Below are positions 59,582-64,000 of a stretch of 64,000 bases of DNA, piece after piece; within the stretch, counting starts at the first letter, position 1, and each line of letters opens with the position of its first letter. Under the pieces are notes generated by a model that had not been told where the DNA came from, did no database searches, and worked only from the letters and a program-made list of their open reading frames with translations. The stretch is from Blautia_A aquisgranensis (GTDB lineage Bacteria > Bacillota > Clostridia > Lachnospirales > Lachnospiraceae), in the NCBI RefSeq assembly GCF_040096615.1, contig NZ_JBBMEJ010000001.1:310001-374000 (forward strand), given 5' to 3'. Position numbers and translations under genes: made by a program.

Positions 59582-60325
59582 TTATTTTCCCTCCGCAAGC
59601 CGGTTGATCTGTGTTGCCAGATATCCGGCCCCGTATCCGTTATCAATATTTACCACTGCAATTCCGTTGGCACAGGAATTGATCATTGTCAGAAGTGCAG
59701 AAAGCCCATGGAAGCTGGCTCCATAACCCACAGATGTGGGTACTGCGATCACCGGACGTTTCACAAGGCCACCCATAACACTGGCCAGTGCACCTTCCAT
59801 TCCTGCCACTGCGACTACACAGTTGGCCTTCTGGATCGTATCCAGCCTGGAAAAAAGTCTGTGCATGCCGCTGACACCCACATCATAGATCCGCTCTACA
59901 TGAGTTCCAAAATACTCTGCCGTCTGTGCAGCTTCTTCTGCCACGGAAATATCCGCAGTTCCGGCTGTACAGACAGCAACTTTTCCGATATGTTCTTTTT
60001 CTTTCTCAATCTTCAGGATTCCGGAAACCGGATCATAAACAACCTGCGGAAGAACTTTTTTTATCAGTTCATACTGATGTTCAGAAGCTCTTGTTCCGAA
60101 CACTTCCCCATCCTCTTCATAAAGTTTCTGATAAATATTTATAAGATGTTCGTCTGCTTTTCTGGCACAGTAAACTACCTCAGCAAAGCCTGTCCTCTCT
60201 TTTCTCGTTGTGTCCAGCTTCGCATAATCCATTTCTTCATAGCCTTCTTTTTTCAGAAGATTCTCTGCATGCTCCACAGAAAGCTGTCCAGCCTTTACTT
60301 CTTCAAGGATCTGCTGTAAAGTCAT
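59582..60325 (-). CDS. larB: Nickel-pincer cofactor biosynthesis protein LarB
   Basis: LarB carboxylates and hydrolyses nicotinic acid adenine dinucleotide to start NPN synthesis. The 247-residue protein has an N-terminal helical part (1-110, TRKERTGFAEVVYCARKADEHLINIYQKL) and a C-terminal AIR-carboxylase-like domain with AVCTAGTADISVAEEAAQTAE and MEGALASVMGGLVKRPVIAVPTSVGYG. ATG 60325 follows GGGGAGG. larE (the sulfur-transfer step) and a user enzyme such as LarA are not in the window. Confidence 0.93.
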   Translation of the reverse strand: MTLQQILEEVKAGQLSVEHAENLLKKEGYEEMDYAKLDTTRKERTGFAEVVYCARKADEHLINIYQKLYEEDGEVFGTRASEHQYELIKKVLPQVVYDPVSGILKIEKEKEHIGKVAVCTAGTADISVAEEAAQTAEYFGTHVERIYDVGVSGMHRLFSRLDTIQKANCVVAVAGMEGALASVMGGLVKRPVIAVPTSVGYGASFHGLSALLTMINSCANGIAVVNIDNGYGAGYLATQINRLAEGK

Positions 60326-60364
60326 TTTTTACCTCCCCTGTTTTCCCTTTACTATAATAACACA

Positions 60365-60407
60365 ATAGCCAGACATTTGCATTCTTTCCTGCAAATTGTC
60401 TGGCTAT
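60365..60407 (-). terminator. Terminator downstream of the ABC exporter ATPase
   Basis: ATAGCCAGACATTTGC on the left pairs with GCAAATTGTCTGGCTAT on the right, with one bulged base. It is followed on the minus strand by TGTGTTATT, a weak T tract, so it terminates moderately. Confidence 0.6.
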
Positions 60408-60442
60408 CCGCCTGACCGAATCTTATATCTGTCCGGATATTT

Positions 60443-61180
60443 TTACTCAATCATTTTCTCATACTGTTCTGAAATCTCATCAATATCACCATATGCAATC
60501 AGTCTGCCTTTTTCCAGGATCATTGCCTTATTGCAGAGACGCTGTACCTGCTGAAGGGAATGTGATACGAAAAGAACAGTAACTCCTTTATCGAACATGC
60601 TGAGGACTTTTTTCTCACTCTTCTTTCTGAACTTGGCATCTCCTACGGAAAGTACCTCATCCAGGATCAGAATATCCGGTGATACCAGTGTGGCAATGGA
60701 AAATCCAAGTCTCGCTTTCATACCGGAAGAATAATTTTTAATCGGCACGTCAATAAAATCTTTCAATTCTGAAAATTCAACGATTTCATCAAATTTCTTT
60801 TCAATAAATTTTCTGGAATATCCAAGCATGGCACCATAGAGGTAAATATTCTCACGTCCGGTATACTGAGAATCAAAACCTGCTCCAAGTTCAAGAAGAG
60901 GTACCAGTCTTCCGTTCTTAATAACTTTTCCTTCTGTTGGTTTAAAAACTCCTGCGATTACTTTAAGCAGAGTACTTTTTCCGGCTCCATTCAAGCCAAG
61001 AATACCAACCCGGTCTCCTTTCTGAACCTCAAAATTCACATTCTGAAGTGCCCAGAACTCATTATATTTAATTTCTTTTTTTATAAATTTAATCAGATAG
61101 TCTTTCAGGTTATCAACCTTTTCCTTACTGAGATTAAATTTCATGCTTACATTGTCTACTACAACTGCCGGTTTGTCCAT
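60443..61180 (-). CDS. ABC transporter ATPase, polysaccharide/teichoic acid export type
   Basis: This nucleotide-binding subunit of a TagH/Wzt-like exporter has Walker A GLNGAGKSTLLKVIAG (about 62-77), the signature NYSSGMKARLGFS, Walker B ILILDEVLSVGD and the H-loop VSHS. The 245-residue length lacks the C-terminal sugar-binding domain of Wzt. ATG 61180 follows CAGGAGAGAAAA. It pairs with the permease gene 23 bp upstream. The cargo, probably a lipid-linked glycan, is unknown because no glycosyltransferase is nearby. Confidence 0.92.
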   Translation of the reverse strand: MDKPAVVVDNVSMKFNLSKEKVDNLKDYLIKFIKKEIKYNEFWALQNVNFEVQKGDRVGILGLNGAGKSTLLKVIAGVFKPTEGKVIKNGRLVPLLELGAGFDSQYTGRENIYLYGAMLGYSRKFIEKKFDEIVEFSELKDFIDVPIKNYSSGMKARLGFSIATLVSPDILILDEVLSVGDAKFRKKSEKKVLSMFDKGVTVLFVSHSLQQVQRLCNKAMILEKGRLIAYGDIDEISEQYEKMIE

Positions 61181-61203
61181 TTTTCTCTCCTGTAAATGCA
61201 CGA

Positions 61204-61980
61204 TTATATATAAAGTATAAATTCATCCTGCTTTTTCTTAAAGCAGATCAGACCAACTACAATCGCCGCTACACCGAAGCCAAGTGCATATTCGAAATAA
61301 TGCATATTCATCATTTCTCCAAAGATTGCAGAACGGAAAATGCTGATCGTACAGTACAGCGGATTATATTTCAGTATCCATGAAAATCCACTCTTCAAAA
61401 GTCTGGACGGATAATAGAAAATCGCACAGGTATACATAATGATCATCAATGCTACTGACCACAGATACTCCATATCCCTGAAAAATACTCCGATCGTTGC
61501 CAGTATCATTCCACAGCCATATGCCTGCAATAAAAGCAGGATCAGGGCAATCGGAATCTGCACCAGATAAATCGTCGGTTCTACTCCCAGTACAACACTT
61601 ACAACCGCTAGCACAATCAGTGAAATCAGAAAGATCACATAATTAAAAAGCACACTTGACAACGGATAAATATACTTCGGTACATATACTTTCTTGATCA
61701 TTCCCGCATTGGCCCTGACCGATTTCAGTGCAGCCGTCGTTGCACTTGAAAAATAGCTGTAAAGAAGACGTCCCGTAAGAATATATACCGGAAATGTCTT
61801 ATCTTTATTTCCGAACAGAGTGCCAAATACAATGGTAAGTACGATCATGGTAAGAAGAGGCTCCAGAAGGGACCAGATAATACCAAGATAAGAACGTCTG
61901 TACTTCAGTTTGATTCCCTTTTTTACAAGCTCTCCAAGAAGAAACCTGTAACGCATAAAAGTATTTACGTATTCTTTCAT
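61204..61980 (-). CDS. ABC-2 type permease, polysaccharide/teichoic acid export type
   Basis: A 258-residue membrane protein of the TagG/Wzm family with about six membrane segments from residue 30 onward. Diagnostic parts are the amphipathic KGIKLKYRRSYLGIIWSLLEPLLTMIVLTIVFGTLF and FFRDMEYLWSVALMIIMYTCAIFYYPSRLL. ATG 61980 follows TTGGAGATGCT. It moves a polymer across the membrane with the ATPase encoded next; both are transcribed from a promoter at 62027-62055. Confidence 0.92.
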   Translation of the reverse strand: MKEYVNTFMRYRFLLGELVKKGIKLKYRRSYLGIIWSLLEPLLTMIVLTIVFGTLFGNKDKTFPVYILTGRLLYSYFSSATTAALKSVRANAGMIKKVYVPKYIYPLSSVLFNYVIFLISLIVLAVVSVVLGVEPTIYLVQIPIALILLLLQAYGCGMILATIGVFFRDMEYLWSVALMIIMYTCAIFYYPSRLLKSGFSWILKYNPLYCTISIFRSAIFGEMMNMHYFEYALGFGVAAIVVGLICFKKKQDEFILYI

Positions 61981-62026
61981 AGCATCTCCAATATTTGTTT
62001 TTTTATTTTTCACATGGCTGTAAAAC

Positions 62027-62055
62027 ATAATATACCATTTTTAAGAATCTGGCAA
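62027..62055 (-). promoter_or_regulatory. Promoter of the ABC exporter pair
   Basis: Minus strand TTGCCA (62050-62055) and TATTAT (62027-62032), spacer 17 nt, 47 bp before the permease start. Confidence 0.6.
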
Positions 62056-62069
62056 TATTATTTTTTTCC

Positions 62070-62129
62070 AAAAAAAGCCGGAACCGGTACAGAATTTCTT
62101 CCATACCAGCCCCGGTGTACTCCTGGCTC
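62070..62129 (-). terminator. Enolase terminator
   Basis: Minus strand: AGCCAGGA and GCTGGTA arms pair with TACCGGTTCCGGCT, ending in seven T (to 62070). The stem is bulged but the T run is clear. Confidence 0.65.
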
Positions 62130-62161
62130 TTTTATATGAAACAATTTTTCAGAAAATCTTT

Positions 62162-63457
62162 TTATCTTTTAATATTGAAGGCCTGAAATCCTGGATATAC
62201 CGCTGCCTCTCCAAGTTCTTCTTCAATACGCAGAAGCTGATTGTATTTCGCAACACGCTCACTTCTGGACGGAGCTCCGGTCTTGATCTGGCAGGTATTC
62301 AGAGCTACTGCAAGATCCGCGATCGTTGTATCCTCTGTCTCTCCGGAGCGGTGAGAAGAAATTGCTGTATAGCCGGCCTTATGTGCCATCTTGATCGCTT
62401 CCAGGGTCTCAGATACAGAACCGATCTGATTCAGCTTGATCAGAATGGAATTTCCGCAGCCAAGGCTGATTCCTTTCTCAAGACGCTCTGTATTGGTAAC
62501 AAACAGATCATCACCCACAAGCTGTACCTTTCCGCCAAGCTCCTTTGTCATGATCTGCCAGCCTTCCCAGTCTTCCTCATCAAGACCATCCTCGATAGAG
62601 TAGATCGGATATTTCTCGATCAGGTTTTTCCAGTGCTCAACAAGCTCGGCAGATGTAAATTTCTTTCCGCATTTCGGAAGAATATACTCACCCTTCTGGC
62701 TTCCCTTCCACTCGCTGGATGCGGCATCCATGGCAAGCACGAAGTCTTTTCCAGGCTCGTAGCCTGCTTTTTTTACAGCCTCAATGATATATTCGATGGC
62801 TTCCTCGTCACTTCCAAGGTCCGGAGCAAAACCGCCCTCGTCACCAACGCTTGTCGCAAGACCTTTCTCCTTCAGAAGTGCTGCAAGTGCATGGAACACC
62901 TCTGTGCACCAGCGAAGCCCCTCTTTAAAGCTCGGTGCACCGGCTGGCATGATCATAAATTCCTGCACATCTACTGTATTTGCAGCATGCGCACCACCGT
63001 TTAAAATATTCATCATCGGAACCGGAAGTCTGTTTCCATTCACACCACCAAGAAATCTGTAAAGCGGAATATCAAGTGAGATCGCAGCTGCACGTGCACA
63101 CGCAATGGATACTGCAAGGATCGCATTCGCACCAAGTTTTGACTTATCCTTTGTTCCATCTGCCTTGATCATGGCCGCATCCACTGCATAAATATCAGAT
63201 GCATCCATTCCTGTCAGTGCATCATTGATCACTGTATTGATATTCTCAACTGCCTTGGAAACACCTTTTCCGCCAAAACGGCTCTTATCCTGATCTCTCA
63301 GCTCAAGTGCCTCAAATTCTCCTGTAGATGCTCCGCTTGGTGCCGCTCCTCTTCCGATGGTTCCGTCTGCAAGATAAACCTCTGCCTCTACGGTCGGATT
63401 TCCTCTTGAATCAATGATCTCCCTTCCAATAACTTTCTCGATCTCTAAATATTCCAT
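62162..63457 (-). CDS. eno: Enolase
   Basis: Enolase converts 2-phosphoglycerate to phosphoenolpyruvate. The 431-residue protein has REIIDSRGNPTVEAEV at the N-terminus, PSGASTGEFEALELRD, the Mg2+ ligands in AMDAASSEW, SIEDGLDEEDWEGW and VGDDLFVTN, and the catalytic Lys in ILIKLNQIGSVSET with SHRSGETEDT. The start is ATG 63457, preceded by AGGAGGATATACA. The frame stays open for 47 codons upstream from a GTG, which has no ribosome site. The promoter at 63629-63657 is overlapped by two operator-like boxes. Confidence 0.97.
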   Translation of the reverse strand: MEYLEIEKVIGREIIDSRGNPTVEAEVYLADGTIGRGAAPSGASTGEFEALELRDQDKSRFGGKGVSKAVENINTVINDALTGMDASDIYAVDAAMIKADGTKDKSKLGANAILAVSIACARAAAISLDIPLYRFLGGVNGNRLPVPMMNILNGGAHAANTVDVQEFMIMPAGAPSFKEGLRWCTEVFHALAALLKEKGLATSVGDEGGFAPDLGSDEEAIEYIIEAVKKAGYEPGKDFVLAMDAASSEWKGSQKGEYILPKCGKKFTSAELVEHWKNLIEKYPIYSIEDGLDEEDWEGWQIMTKELGGKVQLVGDDLFVTNTERLEKGISLGCGNSILIKLNQIGSVSETLEAIKMAHKAGYTAISSHRSGETEDTTIADLAVALNTCQIKTGAPSRSERVAKYNQLLRIEEELGEAAVYPGFQAFNIKR

Positions 63458-63601
63458 CTTAATGTATATCCTCCTGTCTGATATCAATCTCTCTGTCTGC
63501 GAATTCTGTCCGGACCGTCTGCCTGCTTCCGGAAATACCTGTTCTGAATTTCCGGAAACACGACAGATCAGGGGAAACGGCCCTTCACATTTATTCACGC
63601 A

Positions 63602-63657
63602 ATAGTTAGAACCTGCTAACTATTTTATAGTTTATCAGAACTAACTGTTACCGTCAA
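63602..63657 (-). promoter_or_regulatory. Enolase promoter with tandem ATAGTT-N8-CTAACT boxes
   Basis: On the minus strand TTGACG (63652-63657) and TAAACT (63629-63634) are spaced by 17 nt; the start should be near 63622. ATAGTT-N8-CTAACT occurs at 63602-63621 and again at 63627-63646, 25 bp apart. The first copy extends to a full ATAGTTAG-N6-CTAACTAT palindrome (63602-63623) over the start site; the second covers the -10. Geometry suggests a dimeric repressor. The 449-bp gap 63458-63906 contains this leader and promoter plus the downstream DUF2798 promoter. Confidence 0.65.
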
Positions 63658-63748
63658 GATATGCAAATACTCATTTTTTCTCATTTATATCCTGCTTCAT
63701 TCTGAAATATTTTCTGAATATTATAAGAAATTATCCAAATTTTACGTA

Positions 63749-63778
63749 TTGACAAGCCTGTATTCTCTATGGTAATAT
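63749..63778 (+). promoter_or_regulatory. Promoter of the DUF2798 gene
   Basis: TTGACA (63749-63754) and TAATAT (63773-63778), spacer 18 nt, leaving a leader of about 120 nt before the ATG at 63907. Confidence 0.55.
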
Positions 63779-63906
63779 GACCGACGGAATTGAATATGGT
63801 CTATGGCAAAATCCTGTCATATTGGAAACGCACATTCTCCTGAATGATTAACGAACAACACATGCTCTATTATTTATCATTATCATTTAATAAGGAGGAT
63901 TTTTTT

Positions 63907-64000
63907 ATGCCAAAAAACAAGTTCCAGGAAGTTATTTTTACTATCATCATGGTATTTTTCATGGTTTATGCCATGATCTGCTACAATATTTCACTGAATG
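63907..64000 (+). CDS. DUF2798-like small membrane protein, 5' part
   Basis: Thirty-one codons are visible before the window ends. They read MPKNKFQEVIFTIIMVFFMVY and continue with a hydrophobic stretch, which resembles the N-terminus of DUF2798 proteins (small two- to four-helix membrane proteins of unknown function). TAAGGAGGATTTTTTT precedes the ATG, a strong ribosome site. Confidence 0.7.
   Translation, partial: MPKNKFQEVIFTIIMVFFMVYAMICYNISLN

Noticed and set aside
63458..63598. N-terminal extension of enolase by 47 codons
   Set aside because: The extension starts at GTG without a ribosome site, overlaps the leader, and the family begins at the ATG 63457.

Overview
The window is chromosomal DNA of an anaerobic, endospore-forming Firmicute, most likely a gut Lachnospiraceae (Blautia/Ruminococcus-like). 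The reasons are a complete spoIIIA operon, spo0A, spoIVB and sigG, moderate GC, strong AGGAGG ribosome sites, a FeoA-FeoB fusion, an Asp23-nusB-xse-ispA-dxs-tlyA-nadK-argR-recN-spoIVB-spo0A gene order shared with Bacillus, and low-GC Gram-positive style terminators. No prophage, insertion sequence, CRISPR array, tRNA or rRNA gene was seen. Most genes are on the minus strand. Family assignments come from reading the translated sequence, not from a database search.

Region by region. 1-8.5 kb: tail of a sodium:amino-acid symporter; a gamma carbonic anhydrase; a Lon-like AAA+ ATPase without a protease domain; a UbiD/UbiX/LpdD non-oxidative decarboxylase operon facing a LysR regulator across a shared operator; a FeoA-FeoB ferrous iron transporter. 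8.5-9.1 kb: gene-free DNA with a 33-bp tandem repeat and a hairpin cluster. 9.1-24 kb: glgA, spo0A, spoIVB, recN, argR, nadK, tlyA, dxs, ispA, xseB, xseA, nusB, asp23-like and prfC. 23.8-28.7 kb: spoIIIAA to AH, which builds the mother-cell half of the feeding-tube channel and sits beside spo0A and spoIVB from the same developmental programme. 28.8-34.2 kb: a membrane-anchored beta-propeller protein, an Sfp-type phosphopantetheinyl transferase, a UvrD-like helicase, gltX and acpP. 34.3-39.1 kb: a SEDS glycosyltransferase (FtsW/SpoVE), tmRNA with a near-perfect promoter, a GH95 alpha-L-fucosidase broken by one in-frame TAG, and efp. 39.2-46.1 kb: shikimate kinase, YqeG phosphatase, patatin, citrate synthase, an alanine-type aminotransferase, glutamate dehydrogenase and nrdR. 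The citrate synthase, aminotransferase and GDH group links carbon entry to glutamate/alanine nitrogen. 46.2-55.6 kb: ylmC-sigG, a two-domain PPK2 enzyme, a small unknown protein, a Crp/Fnr-controlled ferredoxin plus rhodanese-TtcA module, glgX and an orphan eutJ. 55.6-64 kb: a decayed hybrid sensor kinase, an RlmD-type methyltransferase, larC-larB, a polysaccharide-type ABC exporter pair, enolase and the start of a DUF2798 gene.

The observations most worth following are: (1) a perfect 14-bp palindrome centred exactly at -41.5 of a predicted promoter for the ferredoxin/rhodanese-TtcA operon, next to a Crp/Fnr gene; (2) two tandem ATAGTT-N8-CTAACT boxes over the enolase promoter; (3) the protease-less Lon-like ATPase with Asn in place of the Walker B Asp; (4) the fucosidase nonsense mutation; (5) the hybrid kinase that has lost its H-, N- and G1-boxes; (6) the 33-bp repeat that is open on both strands; (7) eutJ sharing a transcript with a glycogen debranching enzyme.
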